Of a stretch of DNA of 64,000 nucleotides, positions 9,032 to 18,138 are shown piece after piece. The stretch's first letter is position 1. Each line of letters opens with the position of its first letter. A program made the position numbers and the translations under genes. The notes beneath the pieces are model-generated. The model was not told the DNA's origin and ran no database searches. It saw nothing but the letters and a program-made list of their open reading frames with translations. Where the stretch lies: assembly GCA_021845905.1 (NCBI GenBank), contig JAJZVA010000003.1, forward strand, positions 75,169-139,168. The letters run 5' to 3'. Source of the stretch: Pseudomonadota bacterium (GTDB lineage: Bacteria > Pseudomonadota > Alphaproteobacteria > Micavibrionales > UBA2020).

Positions 9032-9302
9032 GCTCCTTCACCGTGTCGCTGCCGCCGATGAACGCGCCCTTGATGTAAAGCTGCGGCACGCTCGGCCAGT
9101 TGGCGAAATCCTTGACGGCCTGATAAAGCAAGTCATCCTCCAGCACGTCGACGCTGCAATAGGCAACGCCCAGCCCGCGCAACACTTCGGCCAGCGCGGC
9201 GGAGTAACCGTCCTTGGGAAATGTCGGCGCGCCCTTCATGTAAAGGACGATGTCGTTCTCCGAGATGTCTTTGCGAATGCGTTCGAAAAGAGCGTTTTTC
9301 AT
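8976..9302 (-). CDS. grxD: Monothiol glutaredoxin (Grx4 family) lacking the CGFS cysteine
   Basis: The 108-residue protein aligns in pattern with Grx4: IVLYMKGAPTFP, then VDVLEDD, FANWPSVPQLYIKGAFIGGSDTVKEL, with the cis-Pro (PSVPQ) and glycine patch (GG) that bind glutathione. The active-site CGFS is DGYS here, so the cysteine that binds glutathione and the shared [2Fe-2S] cluster is missing. The reading was checked on the reverse strand (GACGGTTACTCC). The start at MKNALFERI agrees with family length; the frame is open further upstream. Family assignment is sure; loss of Fe-S transfer is inference. Confidence 0.85.
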   Translation of the reverse strand: MKNALFERIRKDISENDIVLYMKGAPTFPKDGYSAALAEVLRGLGVAYCSVDVLEDDLLYQAVKDFANWPSVPQLYIKGAFIGGSDTVKELNASGELRALLEKNGLLP

Positions 9303-9475
9303 TTTTTTCTTATGCTCCCTGGATAACATTTTACAAAAAATACGATTCTCCGCAAGTTTCATGCGCATTTTGTCTTTATGAACAGTGTTCGGCACGCCGT
9401 TACTGTTTTTTAACAATGATTGTAATATCATGGACTTGAGAAATTCCACGGCCATTTTTTGGGAAAAGAAAACAT

Positions 9476-10786
9476 ATGACCCCGTCAGAAGACGAACAGG
9501 AGCTTGAAAAAGTCAGCCAGGCTGAGCTGAACGAAATCATCCGCAAGCACAATATGTTCCTCACCGCGCGGCCCGGCGGACGGCGCGCCGTCGTCAAGGA
9601 CAAGGATCTCTCCGGCCTCTCGTTCGTTGGGCAAAACCTTTCACAGTCGGACCTCACCGGCTGCGTTCTCGCGGGCTGCGACCTGACCAACACCAACTTC
9701 GAAAGCGCGACGCTCTTCGGCTGCGACTTCACCCACGCCAAGATGACCGGCGCGCGCATGATACGCGCGGACATGCGCGGCTCCGAGGTCAGCAAGGCCG
9801 ACCTCACAAAAGCGGACATGACCGGCGCCGACCTGCGCGAGGGCAAGACCATCGTCAAGCGCCGCGCGCGCAGCATGAGCGAGGATTTCGACGGGCCGGA
9901 GCCCACCCCGGCGCAGTTCGTCGGCAGCAACCTCAACAACGTCAAGCTCAACAACGCGACGGCCATCGCCGCCAATTTCACCGACGCCAACATGCAGGGC
10001 GTCAGCATGCAGGGCGCGAACCTCCAGCACGCCAACTTTCAAGGCACGGATTTGAGCCGCGCCGACCTTTCCGCCTCCGATCTGCGCAACGCCAACTTCG
10101 CGCAAGCGACCATGGTCGACGCCAAAACCGACGGCGCGGAGAAAAACGGCACGAACTTCACCCTCACCCTCACGCAAGAGGCCGTCGGCAAGGATTTCTC
10201 CGAAGTCGAAATGACGCTCGACGAGCTTTTACTGAAACATACAACCTGGGTCGCCTCCGGCGGCAGGCAGGGCTTCCAGCTCGATCTCGCGGGAACCGAC
10301 ATGCGCAAAGGCCCGTCTCTGGCCGCCAAGAAGCTCACCGCCATCAAGGCGCAGGGCGCGACCTTCGCCGAGATGGACATGCGCGGCGTGGAAATTCAGG
10401 GCGCGCACCTCGAAAAAGCGGATTTTCGCAAATGCCTGCTGCAAAACGCCGACCTGCGCGGCTCGAACTTCAAGGACGGGCTGTTCCAGCGCGCCGACAT
10501 GTCCAAGGCCAACCTCAACCCGCTCCAGTTCAAAAAGCCCGACGGCGTCGAATACACCATCCCCTGCAACTTCGAGCGCGCCGTGATGCGGCAGGTGGTT
10601 TTCGCGGGCGCGCGCATCATGGAAGGAAAATTCGCCGGCGCAGACCTCACCGAAGCCGATTTCTCGAACTGCGACCTGCGCCGCGCCGATTTCACCGGCG
10701 CCGACCTCACCGACGTGAAATTCGACGGCGCGGTGCTGACCGGCACGATTCTCGATGCCGCGACATCGGAAAACGCCGAACAATAA
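9476..10786 (+). CDS. Pentapeptide-repeat protein
   Basis: The 436-residue protein has a short helical N-terminus (EQELEKVSQAELNEIIRKHN), then two long stretches of A(D/N)LXX pentapeptides (about residues 45-215 and 265-430) separated by a non-repeat linker with basic residues. Pentapeptide repeats fold as right-handed quadrilateral beta helices. Some members mimic DNA and protect gyrase, but this length and two-part layout give no specific function. No signal peptide is seen, so it is probably cytoplasmic. It stands alone between the glutaredoxin and mutL. Confidence 0.85.
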   Translation: MTPSEDEQELEKVSQAELNEIIRKHNMFLTARPGGRRAVVKDKDLSGLSFVGQNLSQSDLTGCVLAGCDLTNTNFESATLFGCDFTHAKMTGARMIRADMRGSEVSKADLTKADMTGADLREGKTIVKRRARSMSEDFDGPEPTPAQFVGSNLNNVKLNNATAIAANFTDANMQGVSMQGANLQHANFQGTDLSRADLSASDLRNANFAQATMVDAKTDGAEKNGTNFTLTLTQEAVGKDFSEVEMTLDELLLKHTTWVASGGRQGFQLDLAGTDMRKGPSLAAKKLTAIKAQGATFAEMDMRGVEIQGAHLEKADFRKCLLQNADLRGSNFKDGLFQRADMSKANLNPLQFKKPDGVEYTIPCNFERAVMRQVVFAGARIMEGKFAGADLTEADFSNCDLRRADFTGADLTDVKFDGAVLTGTILDAATSENAEQ

Positions 10787-10843
10787 ATATATTATGACTA
10801 TGCGTTTCAGCCTGTTTTTCCGGCCACGCGGGCGAGGATCGCT

Positions 10844-10872
10844 TTGTCAAAAAACGGCGACTGCGCTATAAA
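10844..10872 (+). promoter_or_regulatory. Putative mutL promoter giving a leaderless message
   Basis: TTGTCA (10844-10849), a 17-bp spacer and TATAAA (10867-10872) make a good sigma-70 match. The expected transcription start falls on or next to the mutL ATG at 10879, and no Shine-Dalgarno is present. This would make mutL leaderless. Confidence 0.5.
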
Positions 10873-10878
10873 AGAAGC

Positions 10879-12699
10879 ATGCAGATCCGCCAGCTTCCAG
10901 AAACCCTGATCAACCAGATCGCCGCGGGCGAGGTGATCGAACGCCCCGCCGCCGCCGTCAAGGAATTGGTCGAAAACGCCATCGACGCGGGCGCGACGCG
11001 CATCGACATCCTGATCCGCGAAGGCGGCGCGAGCCTGATCACCGTGCAGGACGACGGCATCGGCATGACGGCGGACGAGCTTTCCCTCGCCGTCGAGCGC
11101 CACGCGACTTCGAAACTGCCGGACGACAATCTCGTGCATATCGCCGCGCTCGGTTTCCGCGGCGAGGCGCTGCCCTCGATCGGCGCGGTTTCGCGCCTCA
11201 CGCTGACCAGCCGCCCGCGCGACGCGAAAAACGCCGACGCCGCCGCCATCACCGTCGACGGCGGAAAAAAATCGAAACCCGCTCCCGCCGCGCATCCCGC
11301 CGGAACCAGGGTCGAGATCCGCGATCTCTTCTACGCCACGCCCGCGCGGCTCAAGTTCCTCAAAACGCCCCGCGCCGAAGCGCAGGCCGTGCGCGACATC
11401 GTCACGCGCCTCGCCATGGCCTATCCCGACATTTCCTTTTCCCTGACGCACGACGACAAGAGCGTGCTCGAGCTGCCTGCCGCTGACAGACTCGAGCGCC
11501 TGCAGCAGATCATGGGGCGGGATTTCGCCGAAAACGCCCTGCCCATCGCGGCGGAACGCGACGGCATCAGGCTTTCCGGCTTCGCCGCCCTGCCGACGCT
11601 CAACCGCGGCACCAGCCAGTATCAGTATTTCTTCGTCAACGGCCGTCCGGTGCGCGACAAGCTGACGGTCGGCGCGGTGCGCGGCGCCTATGCCGACTTT
11701 CTCAGCCACGACCGCCACCCGATGCTCTGCCTGTTCCTCGACATTCCGCCCGAACTGGTGGACGTCAACGTGCATCCGGCGAAATCCGAAGTGCGCTTTC
11801 AGGACACAGCCCTCGTGCGCGGGCTGATCGTCGGCGGCCTCAAACACGCCATCGCGGCGGCGGGGCACCGCGCCTCGACCACCGTCGCGGAGCAAACCCT
11901 GCAATCCTTCCGCGCGCCCGCGCCGTCAAGCGCGGTATCCCGCTGGGACGGCGAATACCGCCAGCGTCCGCCCTCCTACAAAAATCTCAAAGGCATGGCG
12001 GGCGCGGCCTATACGGGCAGTTATTACGCCAGCAATCTCGCGCTCGATGACGCGCCCGCAACGCGGAATTTCGCGCAAGACGCGCCCGCCGCATCGGCGC
12101 CCGAACAGCAAAATCTCTCTTTTCCGCTCGGCGCGGCCGTCGCGCAGGTGCATGAAACCTATATCGTCGCGCAAACCGCCGACGGCCTCGTGCTGGTCGA
12201 CCAGCACGCCGCGCACGAACGGCTCGTCTACGAGAAGATGAAGCAGGACCTCGCTTCCGGCGGCATCGCGCGGCAATCCCTGCTCCTGCCGGAAATCGTC
12301 GAAATGGACGCGCCCGCCGCCGAGCGTCTGCTCGGCCGCAAAGAGGAGCTGGAAGAACTCGGCCTCATGATCGAAAGCTTCGGTCCCGGCGCGATCGCCG
12401 TGCAGGAGGTTCCGGCGCTGCTCGGCGCGTCCGATATCCAGCAGCTCGTCCGCGACCTCGCCGACGACATCGCAGCCTACGGCCAGACCGTCGCGCTGAA
12501 AGAAAAGCTGGAGGGCATCTGCGGCACCATCGCCTGCCACGGCTCGGTGCGCTCCGGCCGCCGCCTGACTTCGAGCGAGATGAACGCGCTCTTGCGCCAG
12601 ATGGAGGCGACGCCCCATTCCGGCCAGTGCAACCATGGCCGCCCGACCTACGTCGAACTGAAACTGCATGACATAGAAAAACTGTTCGGGAGAAAATGA
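10879..12699 (+). CDS. mutL: DNA mismatch repair protein MutL
   Basis: MutL couples MutS mismatch recognition to strand incision. The GHKL ATPase domain shows ELVENAIDAGA, DDGIGM and GFRGEALPSIGAVS. After a proline-rich linker (about residues 340-415), the C-terminal domain carries DQHAAHERLVYE, fitting the endonuclease motif DQHA-x2-E-x4-E, plus ACHGSVRSGR and CNHGRP. This MutL should nick DNA itself, consistent with bacteria lacking MutH. At 606 residues it is normal in length. The stop overlaps the next start. Confidence 0.97.
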   Translation: MQIRQLPETLINQIAAGEVIERPAAAVKELVENAIDAGATRIDILIREGGASLITVQDDGIGMTADELSLAVERHATSKLPDDNLVHIAALGFRGEALPSIGAVSRLTLTSRPRDAKNADAAAITVDGGKKSKPAPAAHPAGTRVEIRDLFYATPARLKFLKTPRAEAQAVRDIVTRLAMAYPDISFSLTHDDKSVLELPAADRLERLQQIMGRDFAENALPIAAERDGIRLSGFAALPTLNRGTSQYQYFFVNGRPVRDKLTVGAVRGAYADFLSHDRHPMLCLFLDIPPELVDVNVHPAKSEVRFQDTALVRGLIVGGLKHAIAAAGHRASTTVAEQTLQSFRAPAPSSAVSRWDGEYRQRPPSYKNLKGMAGAAYTGSYYASNLALDDAPATRNFAQDAPAASAPEQQNLSFPLGAAVAQVHETYIVAQTADGLVLVDQHAAHERLVYEKMKQDLASGGIARQSLLLPEIVEMDAPAAERLLGRKEELEELGLMIESFGPGAIAVQEVPALLGASDIQQLVRDLADDIAAYGQTVALKEKLEGICGTIACHGSVRSGRRLTSSEMNALLRQMEATPHSGQCNHGRPTYVELKLHDIEKLFGRK

Positions 12700-13220
12700 T
12701 GGCAACGTTCCAAAACGGCGAAAACCTTACGGCTCTGCGCGATAAGTTCATCTGGATATACGCCATCGCGGCGGCGGGCGCGCTCGCGCAATACGCCGTC
12801 TCCTTCGCCATGGTGCTGTCGGGCTGCGTCATTCTCTGGGCGTGCGACCGCATGCTCGACAGGCAGCGCGCGGCGGCGCGGGGCACGCCGTTCGAAAGCC
12901 ACGCGACGTGGCTCCGCCGCACCCAGCGTATCGGCGGCACTTACCTCCTGCCGCCTGCCGTACTGGTGATGTTCTGGCTCATTTTCGAAGCGACGCCCGC
13001 CGCCACGCTGATGCGCGACATCATCCGAAACCAGATCACCAGCCCCGTGGGCATTGAAAACCTGCTCGCTGAATATCTTGCGCGGTACGGCGCGACGGTC
13101 AACCGCATCACGTATATCTGCATCTCCCCGCCGATCTTCTGGTGGGTCTGGCGCTGCTGGACGGGTTTCGCCCGCGCGCGCAAATCCGAACCGATCGGCA
13201 GCCCCACGGCCTTTATCTGA
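12696..13220 (+). CDS. Small integral membrane protein, paralogue of the next gene
   Basis: This 174-residue protein has about three hydrophobic segments and a conserved turn TPFESHATWLRRTQRIGG. The related turn TIFESHLRWMIRSLWIGG occurs in the next gene, so the two are tandem paralogues. The pattern resembles DUF4870-like bacterial membrane proteins; no function is established. The start overlaps the mutL stop (ATGA), so it is translated with mutL; a second ATG follows at 12699. Confidence 0.75.
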   Translation: MMATFQNGENLTALRDKFIWIYAIAAAGALAQYAVSFAMVLSGCVILWACDRMLDRQRAAARGTPFESHATWLRRTQRIGGTYLLPPAVLVMFWLIFEATPAATLMRDIIRNQITSPVGIENLLAEYLARYGATVNRITYICISPPIFWWVWRCWTGFARARKSEPIGSPTAFI

Positions 13221-13221
13221 C

Positions 13222-13728
13222 ATGAGCGAAGACATCAACCCTCAAAAATTCGACAAGCTGCAGGAAACCTGCCGGACGCTCTACATCGTCTACGCGCTCG
13301 GCGCGGTGTTGCAGTTTTTCGACGACACGATGCTGGCGGGCATGTTCGCCATCGCCGCAGCCGGCTTCATCGCCGGCCGCAACAAGGCGAAGTTCAGGGG
13401 CACGATCTTCGAAAGCCACCTGCGCTGGATGATCCGCAGCCTTTGGATCGGCGGGGTCTTCATGATTCCCGCGACATTGCTGCTGACCATGCTCCTCTTG
13501 TTCGCCTTCACCGATCTCGGGGCCCTCGTCCACGCCTTCATGAGCCGCGACACGGACGTCATCATGGGCGCGGTGCAAAATTATCTCGCCGCGAACATGA
13601 CGCGCCTTTCCGTCATCACCGGGCTGGTGACCGCGCTGCCCGTCGCGTGGTTCGTGCACCGCTGCTGGCGCGGCTACGAACTTTTGCGCGGCGGTCTGCC
13701 GGTCGACAACGTCACAAGCTGGATTTGA
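13222..13728 (+). CDS. Small integral membrane protein, tandem paralogue
   Basis: The 168-residue protein starts MSEDINPQKF one base after the previous stop. It has three or four membrane segments and the FESHLRWMIRSLWIGG turn shared with its neighbour. The last 17 bases overlap the end of the convergent ATP12-like gene. The function is unknown; the mutL link looks positional. Confidence 0.75.
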   Translation: MSEDINPQKFDKLQETCRTLYIVYALGAVLQFFDDTMLAGMFAIAAAGFIAGRNKAKFRGTIFESHLRWMIRSLWIGGVFMIPATLLLTMLLLFAFTDLGALVHAFMSRDTDVIMGAVQNYLAANMTRLSVITGLVTALPVAWFVHRCWRGYELLRGGLPVDNVTSWI

Positions 13729-14416
13729 GCAGGGAAAGAAAACGCGCGATATCCTTAAGCTCGCGGCGTTTCGTTTCCAGCACGCGCCGCGCCTCTTCAT
13801 CCTCGCCCCAGGCTTCGAGCTGGTGAAGCTCGTCGACGAACGCCGCCGCGTAAGCTTCCTCGGGCGCGCATTTTTCTTTCAGCAGCGCGAGGGCGACGAT
13901 AACCGATCCCGTCGTCGCGGCCGCCGCCTGCACCGCCGTGAAAGCGCCCGCATCGAGCCCTTCTATCAAAACGCGCAGTTTTTCGAGCGCCTCCGGTGGC
14001 TGTTGCCTGTACTGCACGCCGGAGACCGTATCGAAGGCGATGCCGTATGCTTCCTCCATCCATGAAAGCAACGGCCGCCATGCGGCTTCCTGCTTGCGGA
14101 GCAGATCCGCCGGATGCGGCGCGAAATAGCACACCAGATCCGAGCCGCCGTATTTCAAAAGCTCCGCGTTCATGCCCGCGCGATCCGCGCCCGCGGCCTT
14201 GTCCGTCATCGTATTGGCCAGACGCGTCAGCGGCATGGTCTCCGGTTTCAGTTCCGCGCCTTGCGCCGCCCATTCCGCCGCCACGGCTTCGGCCAGCGTC
14301 CGCGCAGGTAAAAACAGCGCTCCGCCGAGCGGCGTCCTGACGGCCTTTCCATCGAGCAAAACCGCATATCCGCCGTCCGCTCCTGACGCCCGCGCCGTTT
14401 TATAAAATCTTTTCAT
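13712..14416 (-). CDS. ATP12-type F1-ATPase assembly chaperone
   Basis: The 234-residue sequence fits the ATP12 family: MKRFYKTARA, a LLDGKAVRTP motif near the start, LAEAVAAEWAAQG, MPLTRLANT, then a helical C-terminal domain. In mitochondria ATP12 helps assemble the F1 alpha subunit; alphaproteobacterial members are assumed to act similarly. It is the last gene of the long reverse block and its ATG overlaps the stop of the AsmA-like gene (ATGA), indicating coupling. Confidence 0.9.
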   Translation of the reverse strand: MKRFYKTARASGADGGYAVLLDGKAVRTPLGGALFLPARTLAEAVAAEWAAQGAELKPETMPLTRLANTMTDKAAGADRAGMNAELLKYGGSDLVCYFAPHPADLLRKQEAAWRPLLSWMEEAYGIAFDTVSGVQYRQQPPEALEKLRVLIEGLDAGAFTAVQAAAATTGSVIVALALLKEKCAPEEAYAAAFVDELHQLEAWGEDEEARRVLETKRRELKDIARFLSLLKSSL

Positions 14417-15474
14417 TGTTTTTGGCTTTGGCGCTGTTTGAGAATGGCGGCGCAGGAGCCCTTGTAATCGTCGAAGCCCGACTGCATCAGCGGCAACAGC
14501 GCGAAGGCGGGATTGATGACGCCCAGCAGCATGCCGCCGATCTTCGTCGCCACGCCGTCCGCGTCCGGCGTTACCGTCGCGTCCGTGATCCGGCCGGTAA
14601 CTTTCACCGGCGTCGCGAGGCTGACGAGCTGCATGTCTTTCGGGTGCGGCGTCACGAGCATGTCAATCGTTCCGTCGGCAAGATCGATGCGCCCGCGCGC
14701 GAAGATGGTGTTGTCGCGCGTGTCGACGACGATCGCGCGGCTGTCGGCAATGCCTTGATCGACATTGAAATCGAGGATGGCGCAGTTGAGCGCCGTCTTG
14801 TCCTCGTTGCCCGGCAACAGGCTGGAGAGCAGCCCGTTCGACCAGAACCTCAGCGATGAACTGGTCAGCGTGCCGCCGTTGCTGGTGAGCATGAAGCGCC
14901 CGGCGAGATTTTTCAACAGCTCCTGCATCGTATCGCCCTTGCTTTGCAGGCGGAAAACCGCGTCAAGATCGCCTTGCGCGCTGTCGCCAAGGAAGAGAGC
15001 GAGCGGCAGTCCGGCCGCCCTGCCGTCGACGGCAAGCGTGCCGCCAGCGTAGCTGACTCTGCCGGACAGCGTCGCGTTTTTCAGCCGCCCGCGCAAAGGA
15101 TCGATAACGAAACCGTCCGGCAGGATGGCGAGCGGCAGATCAGCATCGCCGAGCGGCCGGCCGTCGATGTGAAGATCGTCGGCGCGTACGAAAAGCGCCC
15201 GCGACGGGTGCAGCCCGCGCAAGGCAAGATCGACGCTGTCCGCCTTTATATCCCTGCCGATCGCAACGTCATGCAACAAAAGCGCCGGGCGTCCTCCGAC
15301 CAGCCTGAACTTGATATCGTTGCCGATCACGACCTTCTGCCCGAGCAATGCCGACGTCTGCGCCTCGATGCGCGGGCGCAAAAACCCGAGATTGACGGTC
15401 AGCAGCAGCACGAACGCCGCCAGCAGCAGAAACACCGCGCTCCACGCACTGTGCAGCAAAGCCTTCAGCATCAT
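14413..15474 (-). CDS. AsmA-like C-terminal domain envelope protein
   Basis: An N-terminal membrane anchor (about residues 8-30) precedes a long beta-rich region with typical AsmA phrases such as LLGQKVVIGNDIKFRL, SGRVSYAGGTLAVDGRA and ARGRIDLADGTIDM. AsmA-family proteins span the periplasm and are linked to outer-membrane assembly or lipid transport. The start is one of two adjacent ATGs (15474 or 15471) preceded by AGGATGTGGA; it overlaps the end of rluC. In other alphaproteobacteria a HAD phosphatase often occupies this spot (recalled, not checked). Confidence 0.75.
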   Translation of the reverse strand: MMLKALLHSAWSAVFLLLAAFVLLLTVNLGFLRPRIEAQTSALLGQKVVIGNDIKFRLVGGRPALLLHDVAIGRDIKADSVDLALRGLHPSRALFVRADDLHIDGRPLGDADLPLAILPDGFVIDPLRGRLKNATLSGRVSYAGGTLAVDGRAAGLPLALFLGDSAQGDLDAVFRLQSKGDTMQELLKNLAGRFMLTSNGGTLTSSSLRFWSNGLLSSLLPGNEDKTALNCAILDFNVDQGIADSRAIVVDTRDNTIFARGRIDLADGTIDMLVTPHPKDMQLVSLATPVKVTGRITDATVTPDADGVATKIGGMLLGVINPAFALLPLMQSGFDDYKGSCAAILKQRQSQKQ

Positions 15475-16445
15475 TCCACATCCTGAAACGGGTCGGTCTT
15501 GTCTTCGGGGTTGAAGTTGAAGAACTCCCACGTCCTGCGCATGGCCCTGTCGAGCGGCGCGGCGATATCGAGCGTTTTTCCCGTCACCGGGTGGGGCAGG
15601 ATGATGCGCCGCGCATGCAGGTGCAGCATGTTCGGCAAGTCCGGCGTTTCCTCAAGCAGGTCCTGACGGCGTTCGTATTTATAGTCGCCGAGCAGCGGAC
15701 ATCCCATTTCGAGCGCGTGGACGCGGATCTGGTGCGTGCGCCCGGTGCGCGGCCAGAAGGCCACCCACGCCAGCTTGGTGCCCGCCGTTTCCAGCACCTG
15801 ATAATAGGTGAGCGCGGTTTTGCCTTTTTCGTCTTCCGTCCTGCGCATCTTCTCGCCGTCGTCTCCGGCGATCTTGGCGATGACGGATTTGATTTTTCCC
15901 TGATGGAGTTTCGGCGCGGGCACGGTGATCGCCCAGTAATATTTCCTGATATCGCGCCCCGAAAACAGCAGACCCATTTTCTTCGCGATCTGCGGATTGC
16001 GCGCGAGCAGCATCACGCCCGAAGTGTCCTTGTCGAGACGGTGGACGAGATGCGGCTTCACGCCGCCGACGGCAAGACCTTCCAGCAGGCCGTCGACATG
16101 ACGGGCGATTTTCGATCCGCCCTGCGAGGCGAGACCCGCGGGCTTGTTGATGGCGATGACGGCATCGTCTTCATACAGCACCAGAGAACGGATGAAATCC
16201 GCGTCCTTGCCGCTGACATGATGTTTTTTGTCCGCGACCTGCGCGGCGATTTGCGGCGGAATGCGGATCTGCTGGCCCGCCGCGAGGCGCGTCTCGCCCT
16301 TCGCGCGCCTGCCGTCGACGCGCACCTGCCCCGTGCGGAGGATTTTTTGCAAATTGCCGAACGCCACCGCGGGGTAATGCTTCTTGATCCAGCGGTCGAG
16401 CCGCAGGCCGTCTTCCGTTTGCGCGACTGTGACGTTTTCGGCCAT
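15471..16445 (-). CDS. rluC: 23S rRNA pseudouridine synthase, RluC/RluD family
   Basis: An S4 RNA-binding domain (about residues 10-75) is followed by the catalytic domain with HRLDKDTSGVMLLA, whose Asp forms the adduct with uridine, and RTGRTHQIRVHA. These enzymes isomerise specific uridines in 23S rRNA. At 324 residues it has normal length. The start MAENVTVAQT overlaps the crcB stop by 4 nt. RluC is favoured over RluD by context only. Confidence 0.93.
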   Translation of the reverse strand: MAENVTVAQTEDGLRLDRWIKKHYPAVAFGNLQKILRTGQVRVDGRRAKGETRLAAGQQIRIPPQIAAQVADKKHHVSGKDADFIRSLVLYEDDAVIAINKPAGLASQGGSKIARHVDGLLEGLAVGGVKPHLVHRLDKDTSGVMLLARNPQIAKKMGLLFSGRDIRKYYWAITVPAPKLHQGKIKSVIAKIAGDDGEKMRRTEDEKGKTALTYYQVLETAGTKLAWVAFWPRTGRTHQIRVHALEMGCPLLGDYKYERRQDLLEETPDLPNMLHLHARRIILPHPVTGKTLDIAAPLDRAMRRTWEFFNFNPEDKTDPFQDVE

Positions 16446-16828
16446 CAGGCGAATATCCTGCGCACGAGTTGCACCGCGGCGAACAAAACGGTGAAGGAAA
16501 TGCCGACCGAGAAAAGCACGTAGAGCAACGCCTGAAGATACTGGTCTGTATCCACCAGCTTGAAGACGTCGAACGAGAAGGTCGAAAAAGTCGTGAAACC
16601 GCCGAGAAAGCCCGTCACCAGAAAGGCCCGCGTTTCGAGCGAGACCTGCCATTTCAACGCCATGGTTTCCATCAGGATGCCGATGATGAGCGAGCCCGCG
16701 ATGTTGACCACCATCGTGCCGTAGGGGAAATGCGAGCCCGTCATGTCGTTCACCGCCGCGATCACGTAGTGCCGCGTGAGCGCGCCGAGGCCGCCGCCGC
16801 ACATCACCGCCAGAATCAATCCCATCAT
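16445..16828 (-). CDS. crcB: Fluoride ion channel CrcB/Fluc
   Basis: The 127-residue protein has four membrane segments and family motifs GGxLGALTRH (near residue 11), GTMVVNIAGSLIIGIL and GFLGGFTTFSTFS, where the Phe/Thr track and Asn line the fluoride path. Fluc works as an antiparallel dimer in the inner membrane. Two adjacent ATGs (16828, 16825) follow the ribosome-binding site GGAGAAAG; the gene overlaps the rarA stop. No fluoride riboswitch lies upstream. Confidence 0.95.
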   Translation of the reverse strand: MMGLILAVMCGGGLGALTRHYVIAAVNDMTGSHFPYGTMVVNIAGSLIIGILMETMALKWQVSLETRAFLVTGFLGGFTTFSTFSFDVFKLVDTDQYLQALLYVLFSVGISFTVLFAAVQLVRRIFA

Positions 16829-18138
16829 TCTTTCTCCTTTTCCTGCCGCAGCTTGTCCCAGTAATCGATGCGTTTCTTGATCTCGCGCTCGAAGCCGCGT
16901 TCGACGGGGCTGAAAAACCGCCGCCGCGGCATCTCCTCGGGGAAATAATTCTGCCCCGAGAACCCATGTTCGGCATCATGATCATATTGGTATCCCGCGC
17001 CGTAACCGATCTCTTTCATCAGCCTGGTCGGCGCGTTGAGGATATGTTTGGGCGGCATCAGCGAGCCGGTTTCCTTCGCCGCCGCGCGCGCCGCCCCGTG
17101 CGCGACGTAGGACGCGTTGGATTTCGGCGCAGTGGCGAGATAAATCAACGCCTCGCTCAAAGCCAGCTCGCCTTCCGGCGCGCCGAGGCGCTCGAATACT
17201 TCCCACGCGTGGAGGGCGATGCCCATCGCCTGCGGGTCGGCAAGGCCGATGTCCTCGACCGCCATCCTGACCATGCGCCGCGCGATGTAGCGCGGATCCT
17301 CTCCGCCTTCAAGCATGCGGCTGAACCAGTAGAGCGCGGCGTCCGCGTCCGACCCGCGCACGGATTTATGCAGCGCGCTGATGAGGTTGTAATGCCCTTC
17401 TTGCGCCTTGTCGTAGAGCGGCGCGCGTTTTTGTACCAGCCTGGCGAGCGCGGGCGCGTCGAGCACGCCTTTCTTTTGCGCCTGAAAAATCCGCTCGGCG
17501 AGGTTGAGCATGTAGCGCCCGTCGCCGTCGGCCATGGAAACCAGCGCGGCGCGCGCCTCCGGCGTCAGCGGCAGGGGACGGTTCAGCGTCTTCTCGGCGC
17601 GTTGCAAAAGCGTTTCCAGAGCCGCGTCGTCCAGCCGTTCCAGCACCATCACCTGACAGCGCGAGAGCAGCGCGGCGTTGAGCTCGAAGGACGGATTTTC
17701 CGTCGTCGCGCCGACCAGCGTGATCGTGCCGTCCTCGACATGCGACAAAAATCCGTCCTGCTGCGCCTTGTTGAAACGGTGGATCTCGTCGACGAACAGC
17801 AACGTACCGCGCCCGAGACGGCGGCGGTGCTGGGCGGACTCGAACACTTTGCGCAGATCGGCTACGCCGGAAAACACCGCCGAGATCGCCTCAAAATGAA
17901 GATCGGTATATTGCGCCAGAAGCCGCGCCAGCGTCGTCTTGCCGCACCCCGGCGGCCCCCAGAGGATCAGCGACGGAATATTCCCCGCCGCCGTCATTTG
18001 CGCCAACAGGCCGTCGTCCCTGGTCAGGTGATCCTGCCCGACGACGTCTTCCAGTTTCTGCGGGCGCAAAAGATCCGCCAGCGGATGCGGCGCGGCGGCG
18101 CTTTTGTCGTCTCCGGCGATGTCGAAAAGGCCGTTCAT
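16825..18138 (-). CDS. rarA: Replication-associated recombination ATPase RarA (MgsA)
   Basis: RarA is an AAA+ ATPase related to clamp loaders that acts at stalled forks. Seen here are PLADLLRPQKLEDVVGQDH, Walker A GPPGCGKTTLAR, Walker B LFVDEIHRFNKAQQD and sensor-type GATTENPSFELN, followed by the tetramerisation domain. The start MNGLFDIAG overlaps the protease stop by 4 nt; the longer frame through protease sequence is rejected. The length of 437 residues is typical. Confidence 0.95.
   Translation of the reverse strand: MNGLFDIAGDDKSAAAPHPLADLLRPQKLEDVVGQDHLTRDDGLLAQMTAAGNIPSLILWGPPGCGKTTLARLLAQYTDLHFEAISAVFSGVADLRKVFESAQHRRRLGRGTLLFVDEIHRFNKAQQDGFLSHVEDGTITLVGATTENPSFELNAALLSRCQVMVLERLDDAALETLLQRAEKTLNRPLPLTPEARAALVSMADGDGRYMLNLAERIFQAQKKGVLDAPALARLVQKRAPLYDKAQEGHYNLISALHKSVRGSDADAALYWFSRMLEGGEDPRYIARRMVRMAVEDIGLADPQAMGIALHAWEVFERLGAPEGELALSEALIYLATAPKSNASYVAHGAARAAAKETGSLMPPKHILNAPTRLMKEIGYGAGYQYDHDAEHGFSGQNYFPEEMPRRRFFSPVERGFEREIKKRIDYWDKLRQEKEKE

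Noticed and set aside
16446-16985. Long N-terminal extension of rluC through crcB
   Set aside because: crcB in another frame is a certain gene, and rluC has a normal start overlapping its stop.
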